From positions 1 through 64,000 of the forward strand of contig NZ_LZMD01000046.1 in NCBI RefSeq assembly GCF_001668575.1: 64,000 nucleotides of DNA, given 5' to 3'. Under the pieces are notes generated by a model. It had not been told where the DNA came from. It searched no databases and worked only from the letters and a program-made list of their open reading frames with translations. Origin of the DNA: Mycobacterium sp. 1164985.4 (GTDB lineage Bacteria > Actinomycetota > Actinomycetes > Mycobacteriales > Mycobacteriaceae). The position numbers and the translations under genes were made by a program. This document shows positions 51,602 to 61,157 of this stretch, one piece after another; within the stretch, counting starts at the first letter, position 1; each line of letters begins with the position of its first letter.

Positions 51602-52966
51602 ATGGGTGTCACAGATGCCGACAACGCCGGCGCATCGGTCCCCACCGGCCTCAAACGCGTCGTCGTCGCCTCGATGGCAGGCACCGTCGTCGAGTGGTAC
51701 GAGTTCTTCCTCTATGCCACTGCCGCAACACTGGTTTTCAACAAGGTGTTCTTCGCCGAAGGCACCAGCGAGGCCAGCGGGCTGATCGCGGCGCTGCTGA
51801 CCTATGCCGTCGGGTTTGTGGCCCGCCCACTTGGCGGCGTCGTCTTCGGTCACTTCGGTGACAAGTACGGCCGCAAGAAGCTGCTGCAGTTCGCGATCCT
51901 GCTCGTGGGTGCCGTCACCTTCCTCATGGGCTGTCTGCCGACCTACGGGCAGATCGGCGTGTGGGCGCCGATCCTGCTGGTGGTTCTTCGGTTCATGCAG
52001 GGCTTCGCGGTGGGCGGCGAATGGGGCGGAGCGGTCCTACTCGTCGCCGAGCACAGCCCCGCCGACAAACGAGGATTCTGGGCCAGCTGGCCCCAGGCGG
52101 CGGTGCCGGTCGGCAACATGCTCGCGACCGTCGTGCTGCTGGTGTTGACCGGCGTGCTGCCCGAGGCCGCGTTCCTGTCCTGGGGGTGGCGGGTCGCGTT
52201 CTGGCTGTCCGCTGTGGTCGTGCTGATCGGTTACTACATCCGCACCAAGGTCACCGACGCCCCGATCTTTGTCGCGGCGCAGGAAGAGGTCGAGCGGGTC
52301 AAGGCCGTCTCGTACGGCGTGGTCGAGGTGCTGAAGCGTTATCCCCGTGGTGTTTTCACCGCGATGGGTCTGCGGTTCGCCGAGAACATCATGTACTACC
52401 TGGTGGTCACGTTCTCGATCGTCTACCTCAAAACGCACGTCGGGGCCGACACCAGCGACATCCTGTGGTGGCTGCTGGTCGCGCACGCCGTGCACTTCAT
52501 CGTGATCCCGCAGGTCGGTCGGCTGTCGGACCGGTTCGGTCGGCGACCGGTGTACATCGTCGGCGCGATCGCCGGGGGGACGTGGGGCTTCTTCGCGTTC
52601 CCGATGATGAACAGCGGCTCCTACGGGTTGATCATGGCCGCGATCATCCTCGGTCTGGTCATCCACGCGCTGATGTACTCGCCGCAGCCGGCGATCATGG
52701 CCGAGATGTTCCCCACCCGCATGCGATATTCCGGTGTGTCCCTTGGCTATCAGGTGACATCGATCATCGCCGGATCGCTGGCACCCGCGATCGCCACCTG
52801 GCTTCTCGACAAGTTCGGCTCGGCGGTTCCGATCGCCCTCTACCTCGCGGGCGCCTCGCTGATCACCTTGGTCGCCGCGTTGTTCACCCGGGAGACCAAG
52901 GGCCTCGATCTCGCGACGCTCGATGCGGCCGACCGCGAGCAACTCGCCAAGGCCGGGGTCGTATGA
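51602..52966 (+). CDS. MHS-family metabolite:H+ symporter (MFS)
   Basis: A 454-residue major facilitator protein with about twelve helices. MHS-type hallmarks are VVASMAGTVVEWYEFFLYATAATLVFNKVFF, GHFGDKYGRKK (loop 2-3 motif), GFAVGGEWGGAVLLVAEH and LSDRFGRRPVYIVG. Members import organic acids or betaines with protons. As first gene before a 3-hydroxybutyrate dehydrogenase and acetoacetyl-CoA synthetase, it probably imports 3-hydroxybutyrate or acetoacetate (inference). GAAGGAG precedes the ATG by about 8 nt. Its stop overlaps the next ATG. Confidence 0.88.
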   Translation: MGVTDADNAGASVPTGLKRVVVASMAGTVVEWYEFFLYATAATLVFNKVFFAEGTSEASGLIAALLTYAVGFVARPLGGVVFGHFGDKYGRKKLLQFAILLVGAVTFLMGCLPTYGQIGVWAPILLVVLRFMQGFAVGGEWGGAVLLVAEHSPADKRGFWASWPQAAVPVGNMLATVVLLVLTGVLPEAAFLSWGWRVAFWLSAVVVLIGYYIRTKVTDAPIFVAAQEEVERVKAVSYGVVEVLKRYPRGVFTAMGLRFAENIMYYLVVTFSIVYLKTHVGADTSDILWWLLVAHAVHFIVIPQVGRLSDRFGRRPVYIVGAIAGGTWGFFAFPMMNSGSYGLIMAAIILGLVIHALMYSPQPAIMAEMFPTRMRYSGVSLGYQVTSIIAGSLAPAIATWLLDKFGSAVPIALYLAGASLITLVAALFTRETKGLDLATLDAADREQLAKAGVV

Positions 52967-53709
52967 GCGATCTCGACGGACGCACCGCCCTGGTGACGGG
53001 GGGTGCGAGCGGGATCGGCGCGGCCTGCGCACGGGCGCTGGCGCAGCGCGGGGCGACGGTCACGGTGGCAGATCTCGACGAGGACGGCGCCGAGAGGGTA
53101 GCCGCTGAGATCGGTGGAAAGCCTTGGGCGGTAGACCTTTCCGACGTATCCACGCTCGAGGACCTCGAGCTAGAGACGGACATTCTGGTCAACAACGCCG
53201 GAGTCCAACACGTCAGTCCGATCGCCGAGTTTCCGCCCGAGCGATTCCGCTTCATCCTGGCGTTGATGCTCGAGGCGCCGTTTCTGCTGATCCGCGCGGC
53301 GTTACCGCACATGTACGACCAGGAGTTCGGTCGCATCATCAACATCTCCTCGGTACACGGACTACGTGCCTCGGAGTTCAAGAGCGGCTACGTCACCGCG
53401 AAACACGGACTCGAGGGTTTGTCGAAGGTGACCGCACTGGAAGGTGGGCCGCACGGCGTCACGAGCAACTGCGTTGATCCGGGCTACGTGCGCACCCCGT
53501 TGGTGACCAAACAGATCGCCGATCAGGCCCGTACCCACGGCATCGGCGAGGATAAGGTGATTTCGGATATCTTGTTGAAGGAGAGCGTGATCAAGCGGCT
53601 TGTCGAACCCGAAGAAGTTGCCTCGCTGGTCACCTGGCTCGCCTCACCGGCTGCGGCAATGGTCACCGGAGCGTCGTACACGATGGACGGCGGGTGGAGC
53701 GCCCGATGA
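52963..53709 (+). CDS. 3-hydroxybutyrate dehydrogenase (SDR)
   Basis: A 248-residue short-chain dehydrogenase with cofactor motif TGGASGIG, NNAG, catalytic Ser in INISSVHGLRASEFKSGY, YxxxK (YVTAKHG), and the 3-hydroxybutyrate-dehydrogenase-like segments GVQHVSPIAEFP and CVDPGYVRTPLVTKQI. It oxidises 3-hydroxybutyrate to acetoacetate with NAD. It overlaps the transporter upstream and the acetoacetyl-CoA synthetase downstream, supporting a ketone-body utilisation operon. Confidence 0.88.
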   Translation: MSDLDGRTALVTGGASGIGAACARALAQRGATVTVADLDEDGAERVAAEIGGKPWAVDLSDVSTLEDLELETDILVNNAGVQHVSPIAEFPPERFRFILALMLEAPFLLIRAALPHMYDQEFGRIINISSVHGLRASEFKSGYVTAKHGLEGLSKVTALEGGPHGVTSNCVDPGYVRTPLVTKQIADQARTHGIGEDKVISDILLKESVIKRLVEPEEVASLVTWLASPAAAMVTGASYTMDGGWSAR

Positions 53710-55604
53710 CCGCCACGCCACAATGGACACCGACAGAAGCCGACGTCGCCGGGGCGAGGGTCACCGATTTCGCGCGGTTCGTGCGGCAGCGCGCCGGCCA
53801 GAACCTTCCCGACTACCAATCGCTGTGGCAGTGGTCGACCGATGACCTGGACGGGTTCTGGGCCGCGCTGTGGGACTACTTCGAACTCGGCGAGCGACCG
53901 GACAAGGTGCTCGCGTCCGCGGATATGTCGGGGGCGCAGTGGTTTCCGGGAGTCGAGCTCAACTACGTCGACCAAGTGATCCGCAACGCACGCTCGGATC
54001 GGCCCGCGATCCTCTACCTCCGCGAGGGCGGCGATGTCGTCGAGGTGTCGTGGGCGGAGTTGTTGGGGCGCACGGCGGCGTTCGCTCATACACTGCGCGA
54101 TCTCGGGGTGAAGGCCGGCGACCGCGTGGTCGGTTACCTGCCGAACATTCCCGAGGCTGTCATCGCCTTTCTGGCGACCGCAAGCATCGGCGCCACCTGG
54201 AGTGCGTGCGGCCAAGACTATTCGGCCAAGGCCGCGCTGGATCGCCTCGGCCAGCTCGAATCGACCGTGCTGGTGACCACCGAAGGCTATACCTACGGAG
54301 GTAAGTTCCACGACAAGAGCGCGGACATCACCGAACTGCAGAAAGGGTTACCGACGCTTCGCGCGACGGTGATGACGCCCGACCTCGCGGACGCGAGCAG
54401 CGCGGACCTCACCACCACATCGGTCGACTTCGCCCACCCTCTGTGGATCCTGTTCTCGTCGGGCACCACGGGACTGCCCAAGGGCATCATGCACGGTCAC
54501 GGCGGCGTCCTACTCGAACACCTCAAAGCGGTTGGCCTGCAGTCGGATATCGGCCGCGACGATATCTTCTTCTGGTACACGAGCCCCAGCTGGATGATGT
54601 GGAACTTCCAGGTGGCCGGGCTGTTGGTCGGATCGACGATCGTCTGCTACGACGGCAGCCCCAACGCGCCGCGCCCCGATGCACTCTGGGATATCGCTGC
54701 GCGTATCAAGGCCACGGTGCTCGGGACCAGTCCCGGTTATGTACTGGGATGCGCGAAGGCCGGGGCGGTGCCACGCAAGGAGCACGACCTTTCGGCGCTG
54801 CGTACGGTCGGTATCACCGGATCGTCGCTTCCGCCGTCGTCGTCATTGTGGTTGCGCGACAACGTCGGTGAGCATGTTCAGGTGTCCTCGATCAGCGGCG
54901 GCACCGACGTGGTGTCGGCCTTCATCGGCGGGGTGCGGACCGTTCCGGTGTGGCCCGGCGAATTGTCGGCGCCCTACCTCGGATGTGCCCTGGACTCATG
55001 GGACGAATCGGGTAAGCCGGTCCGCAATGAGGTCGGCGAACTGGTGGTGACAAAGCCGATGCCGTCTATGCCTGTCGGTTTCTGGAACGACGCCGACGGA
55101 TCACGTTACCGCGCAGCATACTTCGAGATGTTTCCGGGCGTATGGCGGCATGGGGACTGGATCACGATCACCAATCACGGCAGCGTCATCGTGCACGGCC
55201 GGTCGGACTCGACCCTGAATCGGCACGGCATCCGGATGGGCAGCGCCGACATCTACCAAGCGGTCGAACGGCTGCCCGAGGTGGCCGAGGCGCTGATCAT
55301 CGGCGTCGACCAGCCCGACGGTGGCTACTGGATGCCGCTGTTCGTCGTCCTGGCCGGCGATGCCGAACTGACCGACGAGGTGCGTGACCGCATCAAGAAC
55401 ACCATCCGCGAGGAGGTGTCGCCGCGGCATGTGCCTGACGAAATCATCGCCGCGCCAGGCGTTCCGCATACCCGCACTGGCAAGAAACTCGAGGTGCCGA
55501 TCAAGAAGCTGTTCCAGGGGGCCGATGCCGCCAAGGTGGTTGAGCGCAGCGCAGTCGACGACCCGGACCTGTTGGACTGGTACGTCACGCAGCGTCGAAC
55601 GTGA
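53706..55604 (+). CDS. acetoacetyl-CoA synthetase
   Basis: Activates acetoacetate with ATP and CoA. The 632-residue adenylate-forming enzyme has the N-terminal acetyl-CoA-synthetase-like lead (DYQSLWQWSTDDLDGFWAALWDYF), P-loop SSGTTGLPKG, FWYTSPSWMMWN, the C-terminal hinge DSTLNRHGIRMGSADIY and the acetylatable Lys in TRTGKKLEVPIKK. These match acetoacetate-CoA ligase rather than acetyl-CoA synthetase. The ATG overlaps the dehydrogenase stop (ATGA). The 3' end overlaps the convergent HNH gene by 20 nt. Confidence 0.9.
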   Translation: MTATPQWTPTEADVAGARVTDFARFVRQRAGQNLPDYQSLWQWSTDDLDGFWAALWDYFELGERPDKVLASADMSGAQWFPGVELNYVDQVIRNARSDRPAILYLREGGDVVEVSWAELLGRTAAFAHTLRDLGVKAGDRVVGYLPNIPEAVIAFLATASIGATWSACGQDYSAKAALDRLGQLESTVLVTTEGYTYGGKFHDKSADITELQKGLPTLRATVMTPDLADASSADLTTTSVDFAHPLWILFSSGTTGLPKGIMHGHGGVLLEHLKAVGLQSDIGRDDIFFWYTSPSWMMWNFQVAGLLVGSTIVCYDGSPNAPRPDALWDIAARIKATVLGTSPGYVLGCAKAGAVPRKEHDLSALRTVGITGSSLPPSSSLWLRDNVGEHVQVSSISGGTDVVSAFIGGVRTVPVWPGELSAPYLGCALDSWDESGKPVRNEVGELVVTKPMPSMPVGFWNDADGSRYRAAYFEMFPGVWRHGDWITITNHGSVIVHGRSDSTLNRHGIRMGSADIYQAVERLPEVAEALIIGVDQPDGGYWMPLFVVLAGDAELTDEVRDRIKNTIREEVSPRHVPDEIIAAPGVPHTRTGKKLEVPIKKLFQGADAAKVVERSAVDDPDLLDWYVTQRRT

Positions 55605-56865
55605 TCAGGTCGACGCTGAGTCGGCCCTCGATCATGCTGACGGTTCGCACCGGCGGTCCGGGTAGCGGCGGTGCGGTGGATCGGTAGGTGGCCCCGGTGG
55701 GCGTCGTGAACTCAGCGCTGTGGACGCCGTCGAGTTCACTGGTCGTCACCGACCAACCCGACGCTTCTTTGGCGTAATTGCAGGCCTCGCATTCGCCGAG
55801 GCCGTTAACCGCGCTCGTGGGCCCAGCCCGATGCCGCGGCACCGCGTGGTCGCGATGGCGAATCGGCGCGTTGCAGTATGGGGTTCGGCACGTCTGGTCG
55901 CGGGCCCCGATGAACGCCGCCAACCCCTTCGGGAAAAGACGGGCTTGCGAATCCATCGCAACGAGTTGACCGCTGCGCGGATGTCGATACAGGCGGCGCA
56001 GCATCGCCTTGGCGGCTCCGTCGGCGACGGCATTAACGGTCAGCGATCTCGCGATCGAACTCGGTACGGGGCCATAGCCGTCCAGCCAGGCCGGTGAATG
56101 GTCGTCACCCGTCAGCGTCGTATCGGCCATCACCAGGTTCAGCGTCACGGACGCGGGCTGTTCGGCCGGCTGTCCGGTCACACGCTCCACCATGGTGTCC
56201 GCCATGATCTGACCGCGCGACCGTTCGTCGAATGTGGTGTCGGCAGCGCGTTTCAACGCGGCATAGACGCTCACCCCTTGTGCGACGGGTAGCAGGGCGG
56301 TGACCCAGGTCATCGTGTCGGGTGCCGGGCGGATGGTGACGCACCGGTCCGCGGCAGCCTTCGTGCTGCGGTCCACGACCGCTTCGACGTCGAGTGCACA
56401 CGCGATCTTCTTGGCTTCCGCCGCGATCCGCTTGTCCCCCCACCCTTCGAGACGCGCGGTGTCTCGGCACATCTCGGCGTCCAGTCGGCGTCGATGCTCG
56501 ACGCTCAAACACGCCGACTCGCGCACGATCAGGGTGGCGCGCCACTCCGAAAGCGCTCCGGACGCCAAGGCCGCCAGGGTGTAAGGCATCTCATCGACGA
56601 GTGCCGTGGCAAAACCGAGATGACGGCCGCCCTGCACCGGCGCGTCACGTCGTGCCAACGCGACCTCGGCGGCCAGACCACGGCCCCGACGGTTCGCCGA
56701 CACCCCCGCCGCCTCCTCGGCAGCTTGGCGCTTCGCCTTCCACAACGCGGTCGCGCGGGCCTGTGCCGCGGCGGCGGACGACTTCAACCGTTCGAACCGC
56801 TCGACCGCGCTCCGCAGGTCCGCCTCCGAGGCGGCCGGGTCGATATCGAACAGACTTTCGAACAT
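55585..56865 (-). CDS. 13E12-repeat family HNH protein (DUF222)
   Basis: A 426-residue protein with an N-terminal DUF222 domain (about 10-300) and a C-terminal HNH-like nuclease motif (CRTPYCNAPIRHRDHAVPRHRAGPTS, then GECEACNYAKE). These 13E12-type proteins are multicopy in mycobacteria and are suspected of being mobile or of originating from mobile elements; no transposase or flanking repeat is visible here. The ATG at 56865 gives the usual MFESLF-type start. An in-frame extension to 57069 runs into the neighbouring MFS gene and is rejected. Confidence 0.88.
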   Translation of the reverse strand: MFESLFDIDPAASEADLRSAVERFERLKSSAAAAQARATALWKAKRQAAEEAAGVSANRRGRGLAAEVALARRDAPVQGGRHLGFATALVDEMPYTLAALASGALSEWRATLIVRESACLSVEHRRRLDAEMCRDTARLEGWGDKRIAAEAKKIACALDVEAVVDRSTKAAADRCVTIRPAPDTMTWVTALLPVAQGVSVYAALKRAADTTFDERSRGQIMADTMVERVTGQPAEQPASVTLNLVMADTTLTGDDHSPAWLDGYGPVPSSIARSLTVNAVADGAAKAMLRRLYRHPRSGQLVAMDSQARLFPKGLAAFIGARDQTCRTPYCNAPIRHRDHAVPRHRAGPTSAVNGLGECEACNYAKEASGWSVTTSELDGVHSAEFTTPTGATYRSTAPPLPGPPVRTVSMIEGRLSVDLITFDAA

Positions 56866-56911
56866 GTTCAAGACGCTACACGCGGGCACCGACAAGTCGA
56901 CCGATCCCTGG

Positions 56912-58078
56912 TCAAGCGCGAATTCGGCGCCAGCGGCCCCGCTCTGAGCCCCCCGCCGCCAGTCCGGCCACACTGACGACGACGGCCAGGGCAACGAACC
57001 CGAGTGGCACGGTCCAGGCCGCCGCGATCGACGCGACGATGAGCGGGCCCGCGGCGTCACCGCTTTCACGCCCGATCTCCGCGGCGCCCATCGTCTGGCC
57101 GAGGTGCTCGGCGGGCGTCGTCTGAGCCAGCATCGTGAAGGCTAGGGGCGTGATGAGCCCACAACCCCCGCCGATCGCGATCGCGGCGCACAGTAGCCCC
57201 GTGAGCCCGGGTAGTGCCGCGGCGACCAACCCCGCGGCGGTGAGCACGAAGCCGGCGGCGATGCCAGCCCTGAGGGTGATTTTCCCTGCGTCGAACTTGC
57301 GACCGACGACGGGTTGCACGACGGCCGTGGTCAGGGCGAGGACGGAAACGACGGCGCCCGTTGCGACAGGCTTCAGGCCCATTTGCGTAGCGAGGACCGG
57401 TAGAAAGCCGACGCCTACCGCGAGGGCCGCAGTAGTTGCTGCTAGCGCGAGTGTGGGTGTGACGAAAGAGGATTCGGAGAACCTCCGTAGCACGTCGAGC
57501 AGGGTCTGACGTTGCCGCGGCTGCGGTGCCACCTTGGGTACCGCGACCGCGGCCCACAGCGCCACACCAGCGCCGAGTGCGGCAAGCACGGCGAAGAGCG
57601 CTCGCAGACCGCCGACGGTCACGATCAGCCCGCCCAGCAGCGGGCCCAGTGTGTAGCCGATGGACTTGTAGGAGCCGTATGTGCCGAATGCCCGGCCGTG
57701 AGCGCCCGCAGGGGTCAACAGGGCGACCAGTGCGGATGCGGCGGGGGAGAAGGCGGCCGCGCCGACGCCTTGGCCGAATCGGGCTGCCCAGAGCCATCCA
57801 GGGTCGTCAGCCACAACGTATGCCGTCGACGCCGCGGCGAAGATCACCAACCCGGCGATCAAGACGATGCGGGCACCGATACGGTCGGCCAGCGTCCCGA
57901 AAAGCGGCTTCAGCACCACCTCTGCACCGTCGTAGATGGCGAGCAGCGCGCCTAGCGTCAGAAGTGAGGCGGCGGTGTCGGTGGTGGTCGTCCCGAGCAT
58001 CCCGGCCACAGCGTGCGCCCCGAAGGCAGTGGTGAACCCAGCGGCCAGCAAGGGCGCGCGCTGTGCGGCGCTTTTCAT
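56912..58078 (-). CDS. MFS transporter, drug-efflux type
   Basis: A 388-residue major facilitator with about twelve helices. It has FGTLADRIGARIVLIAGLVIFA (motif A in loop 2-3) and LWAARFGQGVGAAAFSPAASALVALLTPAGAHGRAFGTYGSYKSIGYTLGPLLGG (motif C-like), typical of DHA1 exporters. The substrate is unknown. It lies upstream of the HNH gene and 15 nt downstream of the aminotransferase, all on the minus strand. It is not part of the usual sterol locus. Confidence 0.87.
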   Translation of the reverse strand: MKSAAQRAPLLAAGFTTAFGAHAVAGMLGTTTTDTAASLLTLGALLAIYDGAEVVLKPLFGTLADRIGARIVLIAGLVIFAAASTAYVVADDPGWLWAARFGQGVGAAAFSPAASALVALLTPAGAHGRAFGTYGSYKSIGYTLGPLLGGLIVTVGGLRALFAVLAALGAGVALWAAVAVPKVAPQPRQRQTLLDVLRRFSESSFVTPTLALAATTAALAVGVGFLPVLATQMGLKPVATGAVVSVLALTTAVVQPVVGRKFDAGKITLRAGIAAGFVLTAAGLVAAALPGLTGLLCAAIAIGGGCGLITPLAFTMLAQTTPAEHLGQTMGAAEIGRESGDAAGPLIVASIAAAWTVPLGFVALAVVVSVAGLAAGGSERGRWRRIRA

Positions 58079-58093
58079 TCCTCGCGCACGATG

Positions 58094-59248
58094 TCAGCCC
58101 AGCCAGGCGCCGATACGATGCAACGCCTCCTCGATGTCCGACGACGGCCCCGCGAATGACAGCCTGACGAAAGAACCGCCACGTGCTGGGTCGAAGTCGA
58201 TGCCGGGCGCGATCGCAACTCCGGTGTCGGCGAGCATTTTCGAACAGAAAGACAGCGATTCCGAGGTCAGGTGCGAGACGTCGGCATACACGTAGAAGGC
58301 ACCATCGGTGGGAGCCAGTCGGTCGATTCCCAGGCCGCGCAAGCCGGCAAGCAGCATCGCGCGGTTGGCGGCGTAGTGGTGTAGCAGTGCGTCGGATTCG
58401 GCGATCGACTCCGGGCTGAACGCGGCGACCGCGGCGTACTGCGGCAACGTGGGTGGGCAGATCGTGAAGTTTCCGGTCAAACGGTCGACCGCGCGCCGGA
58501 GTTCGTCGGGAACCAGCAGCCAGCCGAGCCGCCACCCCGTCATCGCAAAGTACTTCGAAAAGCTGTTCACCACAATCGAATCCCGCGATGTCGCCCAGGC
58601 GCAGCTCGCGGTCGGCGCACCCTCGTAGACCAGCCCGTGATACACCTCATCACTGATCAGCCGCACATCCCGCGACGCGCACCAGGAAGCGATTGCGGAC
58701 AACTCCTCGGGCGGAATCACCGTGCCGGTGGGGTTGGCGGGGCTGGCGACGATGACGCCGTTCACAGGTGGGTCGAGACTCTCGAGCATCTGCACCGTCG
58801 GTTGGAAGCGCGTCTCGGGACCGCACGGCATCTCGACGACCTCACAGCCCAGCGCGGAGAGGATGTTGCGATAGCAGGGGTAGCCCGGGCTCGCGATCGC
58901 GACCCGGTCACCGACGTCGAAACAGGCGAGAAACGCCAACAGGAATCCACCCGACGAACCGGTGGTGATCACCACATCGTCGGGATTCACCTGCAGCCCA
59001 TGCCGATCCAAGTACGAACTTGCGATCGCCGCACGCAGCTCCGGGATTCCGAGCGCGACGGTGTAGCCCAGGACGTCGGTCTCCAGGGCCTCCTTGGCTG
59101 CGGCGCGAACGGCTTTTGGGGCGCCCGCGCTGGGCTGGCCCGCGGACAGGTTCACCAGATCGCCGTGGCTACGCTGCCGCTCGGCGGCGGCCAGCCACAC
59201 GTCCATGACGTAGAACGGCGGTATTCCGGCACGCAGCGATGCGCTCAC
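58094..59248 (-). CDS. PLP-dependent aminotransferase (Rv3565/AspB-like)
   Basis: A 384-residue class I/II aminotransferase with NLSAGQPSAGAP, VVITTGSSGGFLLAF (phosphate-binding turn), SPANPTGTVIPPEEL, SDEVYHGLVY and the PLP lysine in VNSFSKYFAMTGWRLGW. It matches Rv3565, which adjoins the fadE33 end of the KstR2 cluster in M. tuberculosis. The amino donor and the role in steroid-fragment metabolism are unknown. It starts 10 nt after fadE33 and is probably the last sterol-linked gene of that operon. Confidence 0.9.
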   Translation of the reverse strand: MSASLRAGIPPFYVMDVWLAAAERQRSHGDLVNLSAGQPSAGAPKAVRAAAKEALETDVLGYTVALGIPELRAAIASSYLDRHGLQVNPDDVVITTGSSGGFLLAFLACFDVGDRVAIASPGYPCYRNILSALGCEVVEMPCGPETRFQPTVQMLESLDPPVNGVIVASPANPTGTVIPPEELSAIASWCASRDVRLISDEVYHGLVYEGAPTASCAWATSRDSIVVNSFSKYFAMTGWRLGWLLVPDELRRAVDRLTGNFTICPPTLPQYAAVAAFSPESIAESDALLHHYAANRAMLLAGLRGLGIDRLAPTDGAFYVYADVSHLTSESLSFCSKMLADTGVAIAPGIDFDPARGGSFVRLSFAGPSSDIEEALHRIGAWLG

Positions 59249-59258
59249 GGGTTCAACG

Positions 59259-60200
59259 CTAGAACACTTCGGATTCGAGCCGACGCAGATACTCGCGGGG
59301 AGGCCCGAGAAGCTGTGCGCTGCCGTGGGCGCGCTTGAAGTACAGCTGGATGTCGTGCTCCCAGGTGATCGCGATGCCGCCGTGCATCTGGACCGCTTCC
59401 GCGGCGACGTTGGTGAAGGCCTCGCTGGCCGTGAACCGGGCCAGTGCTGCCGACGTCGGTGACGGCGCAGCGATCGCCTCGTCGACGACGGCGCGTGCGC
59501 TCTGGACCGCGACGTAGAGGTCGGCCATTCGGTGCTTGAGCGCCTGGAAGCTGCCGATCGGCCTGCCGAACTGCACCCGGTCCTTCGTGTATTGCACGGT
59601 GAGATCGAGGCAGCGCGACGCGGCGCCGATCTGCTCGGCGGCCAGCAACAGCGCCGCGGTGTCGGCGAGGCCCGGGTCCGCGCCGATGTCCACGGTCTCG
59701 TCCGCTTCGACGCGAGCCAGCCGGCGCGTGGGGTCCATCGCGTCGAGGCGATGCGCTGTGAACCGTGTCCACCTGGACAGCCGGTCGCCGTCGGCGGCGA
59801 TCACCACATCGGCGATGTCTCCGTTGACCACGTAGCCGGCGTCGAACACGACAGCACCCAACCGGGTGCCTTCTGCGAGTCCTTCGAGCGCCTCGCTGTC
59901 GGGTTCGTCCCCCGCGAGCAGGGCCAGCTCGGCGAGGGTGGTGCCCAGCAGCGGCGTCGGCACCAGGGCCTTGCCCAGCTCCTCGAGTACGACGGCGGCG
60001 TCGGCGAGCTCACCACCTGCGCCGCCGAGCTCTTCGGGCACTACCAGGGCCGCGGCGCCCACCTGTTCGCACAGGAGCGCCCACAGCGATTCGTCGTATC
60101 CGCGTTCGGATTCCATCGCCTGGCGCACCGCAGAGGGCGAGGCGTGCTTGTCCACCAGCGCGGCGACCGTCTCGCGCAGCAGTTGGCGTTCTTCGCTCAC
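59259..60200 (-). CDS. fadE33: acyl-CoA dehydrogenase FadE33
   Basis: A 313-residue acyl-CoA dehydrogenase subunit, shorter than typical single-chain enzymes (about 380), as for M. tuberculosis FadE33. It has RVQFGRPIGSFQALKHRMADLYVAVQSAR and MHGGIAITWEHDIQLYFKRA. The FadE31-33 group forms mixed oligomers; FadE31 pairs with FadE32 or FadE33. GTG at 60200 overlaps the fadE32 stop (GTGA). An extension to 60281 lies in fadE32 and is rejected. Confidence 0.9.
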   Translation of the reverse strand: MSEERQLLRETVAALVDKHASPSAVRQAMESERGYDESLWALLCEQVGAAALVVPEELGGAGGELADAAVVLEELGKALVPTPLLGTTLAELALLAGDEPDSEALEGLAEGTRLGAVVFDAGYVVNGDIADVVIAADGDRLSRWTRFTAHRLDAMDPTRRLARVEADETVDIGADPGLADTAALLLAAEQIGAASRCLDLTVQYTKDRVQFGRPIGSFQALKHRMADLYVAVQSARAVVDEAIAAPSPTSAALARFTASEAFTNVAAEAVQMHGGIAITWEHDIQLYFKRAHGSAQLLGPPREYLRRLESEVF

Positions 60201-61153
60201 GAGAGGGCCTCCAAGACTCGGCGACGGTGCAAGGCGGGATCTCCCCATGCCGAGCGCAGCGCCTGAACGCGCAGCAGCCACAGCGACAAGTCGTGCTCCT
60301 GGGTGAAGCCGATTGCGCCGTGTGTCTGAAGCGCCGAGCGCGCAGCGAGCAGAGCAGCGTCACTGGCCGCGGCCTTGGCGGCGCTGACGTCGCGTGCGGT
60401 GTCGGCGGATCCCTCGGCGAGCGACAACGCCGCCCCGTACACCAGCGGGCGGGCCAGCTCGACTGCGATGTGCACATCGGCGAGTTTGTGCTTGATCGCC
60501 TGGTAGGTGCCGATCACCTTGCCGAATTGACTGCGCTGCTTGGCGTATTCCACGGACATGTCCAACATCGCCTGTCCGGCGCCCACCAGCTGGGCCGCCG
60601 TCGCCAGGACGCCGAACTCGTAGGCCCGCGCCACGTCGGCGGACTTGGCATCACCGGAGGCATTGACGTCGAACAGCTTTCGGCTCGGATCGACCGATTC
60701 ATGCCGCGTGCCTGCGGCACCGTCGCGGACCTCGCTGTCGGTGGCGAGCAGGATCAGCCCCGCGGTGTCCGCGTCGACGGCCCTGGGGACTTGTGGGGGC
60801 AGGGCGACCGTCGCGATCAGCTCACCGGACGCGAGGGCGGCGCTGCGTTCGTCGTCGGCCAGCAGAATCGGTGCCACCGCGATGGATTCGGCAACCGGCC
60901 CGGGTACACACCAGCGGCCGAGCCGTTCGGCGGCGACCACCAGGTCGACCGGATGGGCTTCGATGCCGTCGTACTTCTCGGGTACCAGGAGCGCCGTGAC
61001 GCCGAGTTCGGCCAGCTGCGTCCACACCTTGCGGCCCGGTGCGGTGTCTCCCGCGGCCCACGCCCGCACGGCGCCGGGTAGATCGGCGGCACCGAGTGCG
61101 GCGTCGATGCTGGCGGCGAAATCGCGCTGCTGTTCGTCCAATTCAAAGTTCAT
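60197..61153 (-). CDS. fadE32: acyl-CoA dehydrogenase FadE32
   Basis: A 318-residue acyl-CoA dehydrogenase subunit with KQRSQFGKVIGTYQAIKHKLADVHIAVELARPLVYGAAL and THGAIGFTQEHDLSLWLLR. It is paralogous to FadE33 next door, consistent with duplication. Together with FadE31 it should form a heteromeric enzyme acting on CoA esters derived from HIP, the C/D-ring fragment. It lies 4 nt downstream of fadE31 and overlaps fadE33. Confidence 0.9.
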   Translation of the reverse strand: MNFELDEQQRDFAASIDAALGAADLPGAVRAWAAGDTAPGRKVWTQLAELGVTALLVPEKYDGIEAHPVDLVVAAERLGRWCVPGPVAESIAVAPILLADDERSAALASGELIATVALPPQVPRAVDADTAGLILLATDSEVRDGAAGTRHESVDPSRKLFDVNASGDAKSADVARAYEFGVLATAAQLVGAGQAMLDMSVEYAKQRSQFGKVIGTYQAIKHKLADVHIAVELARPLVYGAALSLAEGSADTARDVSAAKAAASDAALLAARSALQTHGAIGFTQEHDLSLWLLRVQALRSAWGDPALHRRRVLEALS

Positions 61154-61157
61154 GTGG

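Noticed and set aside
55585..58078. Mobile element carrying the HNH gene and MFS gene
   Set aside because: No transposase, terminal inverted repeats, target duplications or integrase site were seen; 13E12 proteins alone are not proof of mobility.
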